Assembly: GCA_035447925.1 (NCBI GenBank)
Contig: DAOTHY010000002.1
Coordinates: 84,861 to 148,860, forward strand
Origin: JASUTC01 sp035447925
Lineage (GTDB): Bacteria; Thermotogota; Thermotogae; MWEM01
Reading direction: 5' to 3'
Length of the DNA: 64,000 nucleotides
Shown here: positions 17,909 through 26,490 of the stretch, in pieces
How positions within the stretch are numbered: the first letter of the stretch is position 1
Layout: every line of letters begins with the position of its first letter
Made by a program: the position numbers and the translations under genes
Notes under the pieces: model-generated
Told to the model about the DNA's origin: nothing
Seen by the model: only the letters and a program-made list of their open reading frames with translations
Database searches by the model: none

Positions 17909-19131
17909 GCAGGGAACCTTTGCTGATCAAAAATGTAATGATATGCGATCAGAATCGCCATGAACTTGCAGATGTATGGATAAGCAACGGTGTCATCGAA
18001 TTAGTCGGAAAAGATCTGGACAAACCTGGTAAATTGATTGATGGTAATAGTTTAACCTTGATGCCGGCTTTTATCGATATGCATGCGCATTTTCGTGATC
18101 CGGGTTATACCTACAAGGAAGACCTTCTCACAGGCTCTAAAGCAGCCATTAAAGGCGGATACACTACCGTTAATCTAATGGCCAATACCTTGCCGGTCTG
18201 TAACGATGATCTACAGGTTGAACAAAACATTAGCAAGGTAACAGAAATTGGTTTGATTGATATCTTCCAGTCCTGTTCCATCACAAAAGATTTCAACGGA
18301 AAAGACTGCGATCACATTCAACACATTTACAGTCCGGGATGTAAAGTCATATCGGATGATGGAAATGGTGTTGAGTCAGACACTGTCATGAACAAAGCGA
18401 TGGAAATAGCCCAAAGAAAAGGACTAATCGTTTCATCCCATGCAGAATACAAATCAGTTAGCAAGGTGGATACCCGAGCATCTGAAAATCAAATGACTCA
18501 GCGGGATCTCACTCTATGTGCAAAGACAAAGGCCCATCTCCATATGGCTCATGTCAGTACAAAAGAAGCCATTCAGATGGTAGCCGATGCCAAATCAAAG
18601 GGCGTCAATGTAACTTGCGAATGTACACCGCATCATTTAACCCTGACCAATCAAATTGCTTATTCCGTTCACCCGCCATTGAGGGAACAACAGGATGTAG
18701 AATCACTTATTGCTGCAATCAACAACCAGACCGTTGATTGTATTGCAACCGATCATGCCCCTCACAGTTTTCAAGACAAGTTAAATGGTTCAGTTGGAAT
18801 GAGTTCTATTGAAATTGCTTTTTCCATTTGCTTTACGCATCTTGTTAAAAAGGGGATGATTAGCTTAATGACATTATCAAAGCTGATGTCCTTTAATCCT
18901 GCCAAATTATTGGGGGTACATAAAGGCCTGATTCAAAAAGGTTATATAGCTGACTTGGTATTGATAGATCCAACAGCGGTTTTTGAAGTGAACCCATCTG
19001 AATTTTTATCAAAGGGAAAAAACACACCATTTTCAGGTAAAATATTAAATGGAAAAATAATGACGGTGATTAAAGATGGTGTGATCAAATATGACAACGG
19101 AGTTTTTGTTGAAAGGAGTAATCATGGATAA
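17905..19131 (+). CDS. pyrC: dihydroorotase (class I)
   Basis: Zinc amidohydrolase that closes carbamoyl aspartate to dihydroorotate. 408 residues with the metal and substrate motifs DMHAHFRDPG (58-67; H60, H62), VSSHAE (H179), HMAHVS (H216) and ATDHAPH (281-287; D283). Class I dihydroorotases carry an aspartate (D151 or D152 in VISDDG here) rather than a carboxylated lysine at the bridging position. It overlaps pyrI by 4 nt and pyrF by 8 nt. Confidence 0.96.
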   Translation: MSREPLLIKNVMICDQNRHELADVWISNGVIELVGKDLDKPGKLIDGNSLTLMPAFIDMHAHFRDPGYTYKEDLLTGSKAAIKGGYTTVNLMANTLPVCNDDLQVEQNISKVTEIGLIDIFQSCSITKDFNGKDCDHIQHIYSPGCKVISDDGNGVESDTVMNKAMEIAQRKGLIVSSHAEYKSVSKVDTRASENQMTQRDLTLCAKTKAHLHMAHVSTKEAIQMVADAKSKGVNVTCECTPHHLTLTNQIAYSVHPPLREQQDVESLIAAINNQTVDCIATDHAPHSFQDKLNGSVGMSSIEIAFSICFTHLVKKGMISLMTLSKLMSFNPAKLLGVHKGLIQKGYIADLVLIDPTAVFEVNPSEFLSKGKNTPFSGKILNGKIMTVIKDGVIKYDNGVFVERSNHG

Positions 19132-20011
19132 ATTATTTCAATCTGTTCAAAAAAATGGACCGGTCTGTGTTGGACTGGACACTTCTCTTGAGTATATTCC
19201 AGAACAGTTCAAAAGTCAATTTGATAGTATTGAAGAACAGCTTTTTGAGTTCAATCGTTCAGTAATTGATTCAACAAACGATTTGGTCGGTGCTTATAAA
19301 GTTCAAATTGCCTATTATGAAGCACTAGGTCTTTCAGGTCTGAAGGCATATAAAAGGACTTTGGATTATATCAAGAAACTGAAAATCCCTCTAATTGCCG
19401 ACGTCAAGCGTGGAGACATCGCAAAAACAGCTGAAATGTATGCAAAAGCGCATTTTTCAGGAGATTTTGAAGTAGATATCATAACTGTCAATATGTACAT
19501 GGGTCTGGATACATTGGAACCCTACGAAAACTATCTGAATAAAGGCAAAGGGATATTTGTCCTATTGAAAACATCAAATCCGGGTTCTGGTGAAATACAA
19601 AACTTGAAAACCCAGTCAAACGAAACGGTTTATGAAAAAATGATTGATCTTTTGGAAAAAAAGGGAGCCAAGTTTATTGGTACTTCGGGTTATTCCGCCA
19701 TTGGTGCCGTAGTTGGCTGCACCCATGTAGAGGATGGCATGACCATTCGAAACCGGATGAAAACATCATTCCTTCTTGTACCTGGATATGGAGCTCAAGG
19801 CGGCACCGCAAGTGATGTTTCTCGGTATCTGATCAACAAAAACGGCGGCATAATCAACTCCTCTCGAGGCATACTCCTGGCTTACAAAAATAAAAAATGG
19901 GAAGGGCTGAACTTTGATGAAGCTGCAAGAAAAGCTACTCTTGAAATGAAAACCCAAATATTGAATGAACTTCAAAAACAATCTGAAAAAGGTGATACAT
20001 ATGATTCTTGA
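19124..20011 (+). CDS. pyrF: orotidine 5'-phosphate decarboxylase (long, type 2 form)
   Basis: Last step to UMP. 295 residues from ATG 19124 (AAAGGAG, spacer 6), the length of the longer bacterial type 2 family rather than the 230-240 residues of E. coli PyrF. The catalytic motif DVKRGDI (93-99, K95) and the phosphate-binding PGYGAQGG near the C-terminus are present. The in-frame ATG at 19091 lies within pyrC and has no ribosome binding site. It overlaps pyrE by 11 nt. Confidence 0.95.
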   Translation: MDKLFQSVQKNGPVCVGLDTSLEYIPEQFKSQFDSIEEQLFEFNRSVIDSTNDLVGAYKVQIAYYEALGLSGLKAYKRTLDYIKKLKIPLIADVKRGDIAKTAEMYAKAHFSGDFEVDIITVNMYMGLDTLEPYENYLNKGKGIFVLLKTSNPGSGEIQNLKTQSNETVYEKMIDLLEKKGAKFIGTSGYSAIGAVVGCTHVEDGMTIRNRMKTSFLLVPGYGAQGGTASDVSRYLINKNGGIINSSRGILLAYKNKKWEGLNFDEAARKATLEMKTQILNELQKQSEKGDTYDS

Positions 20012-20552
20012 ATACTTAAAAGAAACGGAGGCTTTACTGGAAGGACATTTTCTGCTTAGTTCCGGAAAACACAGTCAGAAATACGTCCAGTGTGCAAAAC
20101 TACTACAGTATCCTCAAATAGCAGAAAAAACGATGAAAGTGGTTGCTGAAAAAATCAACTTGCCCTTTGACACCGTTATCGGTCCCGCTATGGGGGGGAT
20201 TATCCCCTCATATATACTCGGCAGACAGTTAAACAAAAAGACCATTTTTTCAGAACGAGTTGACAATATCATGGAACTCAGACGGGGGTTTGAGATTAAA
20301 CCGAACGAAAGAGTTTTAATCATGGAAGATGTGATAACTACGGCAAAATCCTCTCTTGAGGTCAAAGCATTGGTTGAAAAATACGATGGGATTGTCGTTG
20401 GCTTTGCCTGTATTGCAAACAGGGGGCTTGCAACATTAGACTTACCGATATTTGAAGCTATCAAGCTGGAATTTGAGACCTATGATGCGCAAAATTGCCC
20501 TTTGTGCCAAGCAGGAGATCACCCGGTTAAGCCCGGCAGCAGAAAGATTTAG
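20001..20552 (+). CDS. pyrE: orotate phosphoribosyltransferase
   Basis: Makes OMP from orotate and PRPP. 183 residues from ATG 20001. PRPP motif VLIMEDVITTAKSS (105-118), where most relatives have TTGGS. GPAMGGIIPSY (61-71) is the phosphate loop region. The C-terminus NCPLCQAGDHPVKPGSRKI carries a CxxC pair seen in the PyrE subgroup of thermophiles (from memory, not checked). Last gene of the pyr operon; no intrinsic terminator is visible before the next promoter at 20579. Confidence 0.95.
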   Translation: MILEYLKETEALLEGHFLLSSGKHSQKYVQCAKLLQYPQIAEKTMKVVAEKINLPFDTVIGPAMGGIIPSYILGRQLNKKTIFSERVDNIMELRRGFEIKPNERVLIMEDVITTAKSSLEVKALVEKYDGIVVGFACIANRGLATLDLPIFEAIKLEFETYDAQNCPLCQAGDHPVKPGSRKI

Positions 20553-20578
20553 GAAAAAGTCTGAATAATCTTAGTACA

Positions 20579-20587
20579 TGATATAAT
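20579..20587 (+). promoter_or_regulatory. extended -10 promoter for the ytfJ-like gene
   Basis: TGATATAAT, 41 nt before the start codon. No clear -35 box. Confidence 0.55.
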
Positions 20588-20628
20588 TGACTATTCAACG
20601 ATGAAAAATCGAAAAGGGGGCAAATGAA

Positions 20629-21021
20629 ATGAAAAAACTAACCATCATCTTGCTGATACTGATCCCTTGTCTTTTCTTTGCAAACGAGATCTCGCAAACA
20701 GTCGAAAGTTTGATAAGAATTCCCATCGAATTACTGTCTGCAGATCAAGCAGTAGGTACACCCATTGAGTTGGAAGATAAGATCATCATCCCGTTGTTTA
20801 AAGCCAACATCGGTTTTGGAGGCGGGCTTGGAGGACCTTCAACTGCTTATGGCGGGGGAGCCGGCGGTGGCATTGAACTGCTGCCCTATTCTTTGATCGT
20901 GGTATCAGAAGAAGGCTTTCATGTGATTCCGGTTACTAATCAAGTACCCTTCCTCAAGCAATTGGTGGAGGTACTTCCTCAGATTTTATCAATACTAACA
21001 CCATATCTGGGTTTGATGTAA
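20629..21021 (+). CDS. YtfJ/GerW-family protein with signal peptide
   Basis: 130 residues. A signal peptide (about 1-18) is followed by the GerW/YtfJ core: VGTPIELEDKIIIPLFKANIG-type strand, a glycine-rich centre (GFGGGLGG, YGGGAGGG) and PYSLIVVSEEGFHVIPV. In spore formers the family member is a spore protein, but homologues are widespread in bacteria that do not sporulate, and nothing here suggests sporulation. The signal peptide puts this one in the envelope. Its function is unknown. Single gene with its own promoter. Confidence 0.85.
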   Translation: MKKLTIILLILIPCLFFANEISQTVESLIRIPIELLSADQAVGTPIELEDKIIIPLFKANIGFGGGLGGPSTAYGGGAGGGIELLPYSLIVVSEEGFHVIPVTNQVPFLKQLVEVLPQILSILTPYLGLM

Positions 21022-21097
21022 TCTTTATTTGATAAGACCCATACACCTTCAAAGAAAAAATATATATCAGTGTTTTCCCTATATTTTTTCAACGTAA

Positions 21098-21106
21098 TGT
21101 TATAAT
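21098..21106 (+). promoter_or_regulatory. extended -10 promoter for hfq
   Basis: TGTTATAAT, 56 nt before the hfq start codon. No clear -35 box. Confidence 0.55.
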
Positions 21107-21162
21107 CTGAGAGAATAGAGAAGAATTTGGAATTGTTATTATTAATGATGAGGGGTGAAATC

Positions 21163-21402
21163 ATGTCAGAAAAGTTCAATTTGCAGGATCGTTTCTTAAA
21201 CCATTTAAGAATAAACAAGGTTGGTGTCAAGATATTTCTTGTTAATGGTTTTCAGATCCACGGAAAACTGAAATCATTCGATATGTATTCGATTTTAGTG
21301 GAAGAGGGGAAACATCAAAGTCTCATTTTTAAGCATGCGGTCAGCACTATCCAACCGGATGATTATATCGTGTTAGAAAAAACAAATGATAATAATGCCT
21401 GA
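21163..21402 (+). CDS. hfq: RNA chaperone Hfq
   Basis: 79 residues of the Sm-like ring protein that pairs small RNAs with mRNAs. Seen: LQDRFLNHLR at the N-terminus, Sm1 block VKIFLVNGFQIHGKLKSFD, and Sm2 IFKHAVSTI (normally YKHAIST), which holds the uridine-binding KH. The C-terminal tail is short. Start ATG 21163 (GAGGGGTG, spacer 5-7); an upstream in-frame ATG at 21127 has no ribosome binding site. Followed 24 nt later by map. Confidence 0.96.
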   Translation: MSEKFNLQDRFLNHLRINKVGVKIFLVNGFQIHGKLKSFDMYSILVEEGKHQSLIFKHAVSTIQPDDYIVLEKTNDNNA

Positions 21403-21426
21403 TGAGATAAGGGAGATGAAAAGTCA

Positions 21427-22176
21427 TTGATCAAACTAAAAAGAGATAAAGATATCAACGCAATGGAAAAGGCTTCAAAGGTTGTGGGAGAAACTTTGGA
21501 AATGTCTCGTGAGATGATCGAACCCGGGATATCGACTTGGGACCTTGATAAAAAGATTGAGGAATTTATCAGAAGTAAAGGGGCAATTCCTTCATTTAAA
21601 GGCTACCAAGGTTTTCCGGGATCAGCTTGTCTATCAATCAACGAAGTCTTGATTCATGGCATTCCTTCAAAAGAAATCATCATTCAAGAAGGAGATATCG
21701 TTACCGTTGATGTAGGAGCGTATTTGGGGGGGTTTCATGGTGATGCAGCCAGAACTTATCTCGTTGGCGAAGTCAGTGAAGAAAAGAAAAAGCTGGTGGA
21801 AATTACCTATCAGGCTTTAGAATTGGCCATTGAAACTTTGAAACAAGCGACAAGACTTGGTGAAATGGGATATGAGATCCAAAAATTTGTTGAGGATCAC
21901 GGTTATTCTATCATTAGAGATTTTGGGGGACATGGTATTGGAAGAGAAATGCATGAAGATCCCTTTATTCCAAATTTCGGAGATAAAAACAGTGGTCCAA
22001 AGATACGAACCGGAATGACATTAGCCATAGAACCCATGATCAGCATGGGAGAATATGCAACCATGATTCTTGAGGATGGTTGGACCGTTGTCAACACAGA
22101 TTATTCATTAAATGCTCATTTTGAAGACGATATTGCGATTACCAAAGATGGCGTAAAAATCCTAAGTCGTGTATGA
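21427..22176 (+). CDS. map: methionine aminopeptidase, type I
   Basis: Removes the initiator methionine. 249 residues with all five metal ligands: D95 (VDVGA), D106 (GDAAR), H169 (GGHGIG), E202 (IEPM) and E233 (HFEDD), plus the catalytic histidines H77 and H176. Start is TTG 21427 with GGGAG about 11 nt upstream. No N-terminal zinc-finger extension. Ends at a clear terminator. Confidence 0.96.
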   Translation: MIKLKRDKDINAMEKASKVVGETLEMSREMIEPGISTWDLDKKIEEFIRSKGAIPSFKGYQGFPGSACLSINEVLIHGIPSKEIIIQEGDIVTVDVGAYLGGFHGDAARTYLVGEVSEEKKKLVEITYQALELAIETLKQATRLGEMGYEIQKFVEDHGYSIIRDFGGHGIGREMHEDPFIPNFGDKNSGPKIRTGMTLAIEPMISMGEYATMILEDGWTVVNTDYSLNAHFEDDIAITKDGVKILSRV

Positions 22177-22185
22177 TCCAATTAA

Positions 22186-22213
22186 AAAGGCTGCCTTTAG
22201 GCAGCCTTTTTTT
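22186..22213 (+). terminator. terminator after map
   Basis: 10-bp stem AAAGGCTGCC / GGCAGCCTTT with a TTTA loop and a run of seven T. Confidence 0.92.
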
Positions 22214-22279
22214 ATACCTTTCTTTCTTTTTATCCTTCGCTGGAACCTTTTTAAACGTATCCATAACCTGAATGTACTA

Positions 22280-22288
22280 TGATATAAT
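22280..22288 (+). promoter_or_regulatory. extended -10 promoter for gcvPA-gcvPB
   Basis: TGATATAAT, 55 nt before gcvPA. The leader is too short for a glycine riboswitch. Confidence 0.55.
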
Positions 22289-22343
22289 CTGACAAATTCA
22301 ATACCTTTGAAAAGGGTGTTGATGATGCGAAAGGGGGACGAAC

Positions 22344-23693
22344 ATGCCAAAAAGATATATTCCTCATACTCAAGAGGAAATCAATGAGATGCTTGCTTTA
22401 ACCGGTGTCAAAAGTACCGATGAATTGTTTAGTGAATTACCCGTTGAAAAAAGATGTACCAGATTAAACCTCAACAATGGACTTTCAGAAGTCGATGTCA
22501 TGAGAAAAATGAAAGAATGGGCTCAAAGAAATGCAGATCTTGAAGACTATTCGGTTTTTTTAGGAGGTGGCATATACAAACATCTTATCCCGCAATCAAT
22601 TCAGCCGCTTGTTGAAAGAGGAGAATTCTTAACCGCCTATACACCCTATCAAGCTGAAGTAAGTCAGGGTTCTTTACAAATGTTCTACGAATTTCAAACC
22701 ATGGTCTGCGAAATCACAGGAATGGATGTTGCCAATGCGTCAATGTATGATGGTGGCACGGCAGCTGCAGAAGCCATGTTGATGTCATGCCATGTTAAAA
22801 ACAAAAATCATTATCTGGTGGCACAATCCATTCATCCCGAATACCTAAAGATCATAGAAACCTATTCAAAAGGCCCCTCGATTGAGATTGAGACCGTTCA
22901 ATACGACAGAGAAACCGGGATGATCGATCTGGATGATCTGAAGCAAAAAATCAAAGAGAATACGGCAGGATTCCTTGTCGGCTATACCAACTTTTTCGGA
23001 ATCATTGAAGATATCCAAAGCATTAGAGAAGTCACAAAAGATATTTTACTAACCGTGTCTTGTAACCCCATGACTTTGGGTGTTTTAAAAGCACCCGGTG
23101 AATACAATGTGGATATTGTAACCGGAGAAGCCCAGCCTTTTGGTGGTTCACTTTATTTAGGTGGAATGACCTTGGGAATGTTTGCAACAAAAAAAGAATA
23201 TATGAGAAAAATGCCAGGAAGAATCATTGGCAAGACCACTGACATGGATGGCAATACCGGTTATGTTATGGTGTTGCAAACAAGGGAACAGCACATCAGA
23301 CGGGACAAAGCAACTTCAAACATCTGCTCCAATCATGCGCATAATGCCCTTGTAGCAACCATTTATTTGTCTTTGCTTGGAAAGAATGGGCTGAAAGAAG
23401 CGGCTACCAGAAGCTTGAAAAAGGCTCATTTTCTTGCAGAGAGAATCGACAGGATGGATCGTTTTGATTTGGCTTTTACCGGTCCTTTCTTCAATGAGTT
23501 TACCGTAAAATCTCAGCAAGATCCTAAATATATCAGAGATGAAATGTTAAAAGAAAAGATTATGGGACCACTACCTGTTATAGAAGTAACGGGGGACGAG
23601 GCACATGAAAATCTATCCTTGATTGCGGTTACCGAGGCGAATAGAATGGAAGAAATCTCTTTCTTTGCTTCCAGAATGGAGGAACTGTTATGA
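22344..23693 (+). CDS. gcvPA: glycine dehydrogenase (decarboxylating) subunit 1
   Basis: N-terminal half of the P-protein of the glycine cleavage system, 449 residues, as in the split enzymes of Thermotogota and Firmicutes. It begins with the family's typical RYIPHTQEEINEML and has the YTPYQAEVSQG and MYDGGTAAAEA stretches. It pairs with GcvPB to decarboxylate glycine with PLP. Start ATG 22344 (AAAGGGGG, spacer 6). Overlaps gcvPB by 4 nt. gcvT and gcvH are not in the window. Confidence 0.97.
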   Translation: MPKRYIPHTQEEINEMLALTGVKSTDELFSELPVEKRCTRLNLNNGLSEVDVMRKMKEWAQRNADLEDYSVFLGGGIYKHLIPQSIQPLVERGEFLTAYTPYQAEVSQGSLQMFYEFQTMVCEITGMDVANASMYDGGTAAAEAMLMSCHVKNKNHYLVAQSIHPEYLKIIETYSKGPSIEIETVQYDRETGMIDLDDLKQKIKENTAGFLVGYTNFFGIIEDIQSIREVTKDILLTVSCNPMTLGVLKAPGEYNVDIVTGEAQPFGGSLYLGGMTLGMFATKKEYMRKMPGRIIGKTTDMDGNTGYVMVLQTREQHIRRDKATSNICSNHAHNALVATIYLSLLGKNGLKEAATRSLKKAHFLAERIDRMDRFDLAFTGPFFNEFTVKSQQDPKYIRDEMLKEKIMGPLPVIEVTGDEAHENLSLIAVTEANRMEEISFFASRMEELL

Positions 23694-25144
23694 GACGGGA
23701 TGACAAATTAATCTTTGAAAAAGGTGCTGAAGGTAGAATCGGGTACACGTTCCCGGATGAAACCATTCCGAATTACCCGATCGATGAAATGATCCCAATG
23801 AATCAAATCCGAGATCATTCACCACAGCTGCCAAATTGCAGTGAGGTAGAAGTGGTTAGACATTTTACCAATTTGTCCAGATTGAATCATTCAATTGATA
23901 GTGGATTTTATCCTTTAGGTTCCTGTACCATGAAATATAACCCTAAAATCAACGAAAGTGCTGCAACGATCAGCGGATTGGTAAATCTTCATCCTTATCA
24001 ACCTGAATCTACAATTCAGGGTGCACTGGAGTTGATGTACTTTCTACAGCAATCATTAGCAGAGATCAGCGGTATGGATGAGGTAACCCTACAACCAGCA
24101 GCCGGTGCTCATGGAGAATTGACAGGAATCCTTTTAATCAGGGCTTATCATGAAGACAGAGGCGACACAAAAAGAAGAGTCGTCATTGTGCCAGATTCCG
24201 CTCATGGAACAAACCCGGCTACAGCAGCAATGTGCGGCTATGATGTCAAACAAGTAGCCTCCAATGAAAATGGCAGAGTCAATATTAATGCTTTAAAAGA
24301 GATGCTCAACGAAGAAACAGCCGCCATCATGCTGACCAATCCCAACACACTTGGTCTTTTTGAGGATGACATCCTTGAGATTCAAAAAATGGCCCATGAC
24401 AACGGAACATTGCTCTATTATGATGGTGCCAACATGAATGCAATAATGGGAAAAATCAGACCCGGTGATATGGGTTTTGACGTGCTTCATTACAATCTGC
24501 ATAAAACGTTCTCAACTCCTCATGGTATGGGGGGTCCTGGAAGCGGCGCTGTCGGTGTAAAAGCTAAACTGGTCCCTTATCTTCCTGTACCTCAAGTCAG
24601 AAAAGCAGAAGAACATTATTATTTGGATTATGGTGTTCCAAAAACCATCGGAAAGGTCAAAGGATTTTACGGAAATTTCAATGTTTTAATTAGAGCAGCA
24701 ACCTATATCCTAACAATGGGTGCGGATGGGATAAAAGCGGCCAGTGAGATGGCCGTGTTAAATGCCAATTATCTCAGAAAACAATTCGTAGAAAGATTGG
24801 CTGTACCTTTTGGAAATCAATGTATGCATGAATTTGTGGCTGATGGTTCTGCATTAAAGAAATATGGTTTAAAAACACTAGACTTTGCAAAAGCGTTGCT
24901 GGACTATGGGATTCATCCCCCGACAATCTATTTTCCGCTCATTGTTCATGAAGCTATGATGATTGAACCCACAGAAACTGAAAGCAAAGAAACCCTGGAT
25001 CAATTTGTTCAGGTTGTGGATAAAATCTTAGAAGAGGCAAAAAGCAACCCAGAAAGATTGAAGAATGCGCCTTATACCACACCTGTCAGAAGGTTGAATG
25101 AACTAAAGGCCAATAAAGATTTGGACGTTAGATATAAAAAATAA
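23690..25144 (+). CDS. gcvPB: glycine dehydrogenase (decarboxylating) subunit 2
   Basis: C-terminal, PLP-carrying half of the P-protein, 484 residues. The Schiff-base lysine is K272 in HYNLHKTFSTPHGMGGPG, followed by the glycine-rich phosphate loop. FYPLGSCTMKYNP (73-85) is the other family hallmark. Starts in the gcvPA stop (ATGA). Followed by a tRNA gene with its own promoter. Confidence 0.97.
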   Translation: MRRDDKLIFEKGAEGRIGYTFPDETIPNYPIDEMIPMNQIRDHSPQLPNCSEVEVVRHFTNLSRLNHSIDSGFYPLGSCTMKYNPKINESAATISGLVNLHPYQPESTIQGALELMYFLQQSLAEISGMDEVTLQPAAGAHGELTGILLIRAYHEDRGDTKRRVVIVPDSAHGTNPATAAMCGYDVKQVASNENGRVNINALKEMLNEETAAIMLTNPNTLGLFEDDILEIQKMAHDNGTLLYYDGANMNAIMGKIRPGDMGFDVLHYNLHKTFSTPHGMGGPGSGAVGVKAKLVPYLPVPQVRKAEEHYYLDYGVPKTIGKVKGFYGNFNVLIRAATYILTMGADGIKAASEMAVLNANYLRKQFVERLAVPFGNQCMHEFVADGSALKKYGLKTLDFAKALLDYGIHPPTIYFPLIVHEAMMIEPTETESKETLDQFVQVVDKILEEAKSNPERLKNAPYTTPVRRLNELKANKDLDVRYKK

Positions 25145-25153
25145 ACGAAAGAC

Positions 25154-25182
25154 TTGATTTTTTTCTCTTTCTCATATATAAT
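25154..25182 (+). promoter_or_regulatory. -35/-10 promoter of tRNA-Ala
   Basis: TTGATT (25154-25159), 17-nt spacer, TATAAT (25177-25182). The only promoter in the window with a clear -35 box at standard spacing; 17 nt before the mature tRNA. Confidence 0.8.
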
Positions 25183-25199
25183 AGCATTGCTTTTTTAGT

Positions 25200-25275
25200 G
25201 GGGCCGTAGCTCAGTTGGGAGAGCGCTACCATGGCATGGTAGAAGCCGTGGGTTCAAGTCCCATCGGCTCCACCA
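25200..25275 (+). tRNA. tRNA-Ala (anticodon GGC)
   Basis: 76 nt including an encoded CCA. Acceptor stem GGGGCCG / CGGCTCC contains the G3-U70 pair that identifies alanine tRNAs. Anticodon arm CTACC-ATGGCAT-GGTAG gives GGC. The T arm has GGGTTCAAGTCCC. A terminator follows directly. Confidence 0.97.
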
Positions 25276-25280
25276 CATTC

Positions 25281-25310
25281 AAGGACAGTGAATAACTGTC
25301 CTTTTTTATT
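25281..25310 (+). terminator. terminator after tRNA-Ala
   Basis: 9-bp stem AAGGACAGT / ACTGTCCTT, GAATA loop, followed by a T-rich run. Confidence 0.9.
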
Positions 25311-25333
25311 TGAAAAGAAGATACAAAACGATA

Positions 25334-25342
25334 TGATATAAT
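25334..25342 (+). promoter_or_regulatory. extended -10 promoter for the glycosyltransferase-fab genes
   Basis: TGATATAAT, 35 nt before the TTG start of the glycosyltransferase. No clear -35 box. Confidence 0.55.
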
Positions 25343-25377
25343 ATCTCGATAATTAGCGTAAGTGAGGAATATTAATC

Positions 25378-26475
25378 TTGATTGCAAATTTACTTTTAAC
25401 GTTTTTCATCATCTATTTTGTATATTACACGATCAACTGTTATTGTTACTATCATATAAGAGGTAGAACAAAAAGCGACTATGAGCTTGAAAATCCTTTC
25501 TTATCAGTTTTAATTCCTGCACGAAATGAAGAAAAAAATATCAAAAACGCCGTTGATTCCGTTTTAAAAAATGATTATCCTCATTTGGAATTAATCGTTT
25601 TGGATGACCATTCAACCGATCAAACCGGAGAAATATTGTCTTCGTATTCTGACAAACGATTGACCATTATTAACGGAAAACCGCTTCCAAAAGGATGGAT
25701 TGGGAAGAATTGGGCATGTCATCAACTTTCACAAAAAGCAAAAGGAGACATTATCCTTTTTTCCGATGCGGATACAATACATAGCAGCAACGGGTTGACA
25801 CTATTAGTTGAAAAAATGAAATCAACAAATGCAGATTTACTATCTGGAATTCCAAGACAAATTGTAAAAACACTTGGTGAAGCCCTTACAGTACCATTTA
25901 TCGGTCTTTTCTCTTTTGGCGCTTTACCTCATTTTTTCTTCCCAATCAAATCAATTAAATGGGCCACAGCTTCCAATGGACAATATCAATGTTTTAAAAA
26001 AAAGACATATGACGCATTATCAGGTTATCGAGCAATCCACAATATTTTAGCCGATGACATTGCATTCCCAAGATTATTTAAACGTGAAAATAAAAGAGTG
26101 ATCTATACGAATGTTTCAAACCTGATTTCATCCAGAATGTATAATGGATTTAAAGATGCCTTCAACGGTTTTTCCAAAAGTTTCTATCCCACAATCAACG
26201 AATCACCCTTTTTGGCCCTCTTGGTTGGGTTAATGATCGGGTTGTTCTTTTTGGCACCGTATATTTTATTATTCATTTTTCCTTCAATAACATCTATACT
26301 CAGTCTGATTCTTTCTTTACTCCTATGGACTATCTCTTGTATCAATATTCACGTTAATCCAATTATCGCATTTCTGCACCCTTTTATACCCTTTGTACTG
26401 TTCGCTATGCTGATCCGTTCAGTTCATTCTCATAAGAACAAAGGGTATCTTTGGAAAGGAAGAACATATCAATAG
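25378..26475 (+). CDS. membrane glycosyltransferase, family 2
   Basis: 365 residues: one N-terminal membrane segment (1-25), a GT-A domain with DDHSTD (76-81) and DAD (130-132), the stretch KPLPKGWIGKNWACHQL (101-117) typical of the HpnB/CrtQ-like branch, an acceptor-side ADDIAFPRLFK, and three C-terminal membrane segments. Such enzymes add sugars to lipid acceptors. The substrate is unknown; being upstream of fabF-fabZ-acp suggests membrane lipid synthesis. The start is TTG 25378 with GAGGA 9 nt upstream. Confidence 0.85.
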   Translation: MIANLLLTFFIIYFVYYTINCYCYYHIRGRTKSDYELENPFLSVLIPARNEEKNIKNAVDSVLKNDYPHLELIVLDDHSTDQTGEILSSYSDKRLTIINGKPLPKGWIGKNWACHQLSQKAKGDIILFSDADTIHSSNGLTLLVEKMKSTNADLLSGIPRQIVKTLGEALTVPFIGLFSFGALPHFFFPIKSIKWATASNGQYQCFKKKTYDALSGYRAIHNILADDIAFPRLFKRENKRVIYTNVSNLISSRMYNGFKDAFNGFSKSFYPTINESPFLALLVGLMIGLFFLAPYILLFIFPSITSILSLILSLLLWTISCINIHVNPIIAFLHPFIPFVLFAMLIRSVHSHKNKGYLWKGRTYQ

Positions 26476-26490
26476 GATGGTGGGAGAATG

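Noticed and set aside
22214..22343. Possible glycine riboswitch before gcvPA
   Set aside because: The leader from the -10 element to the start codon is only about 50 nt and has no paired-aptamer features.
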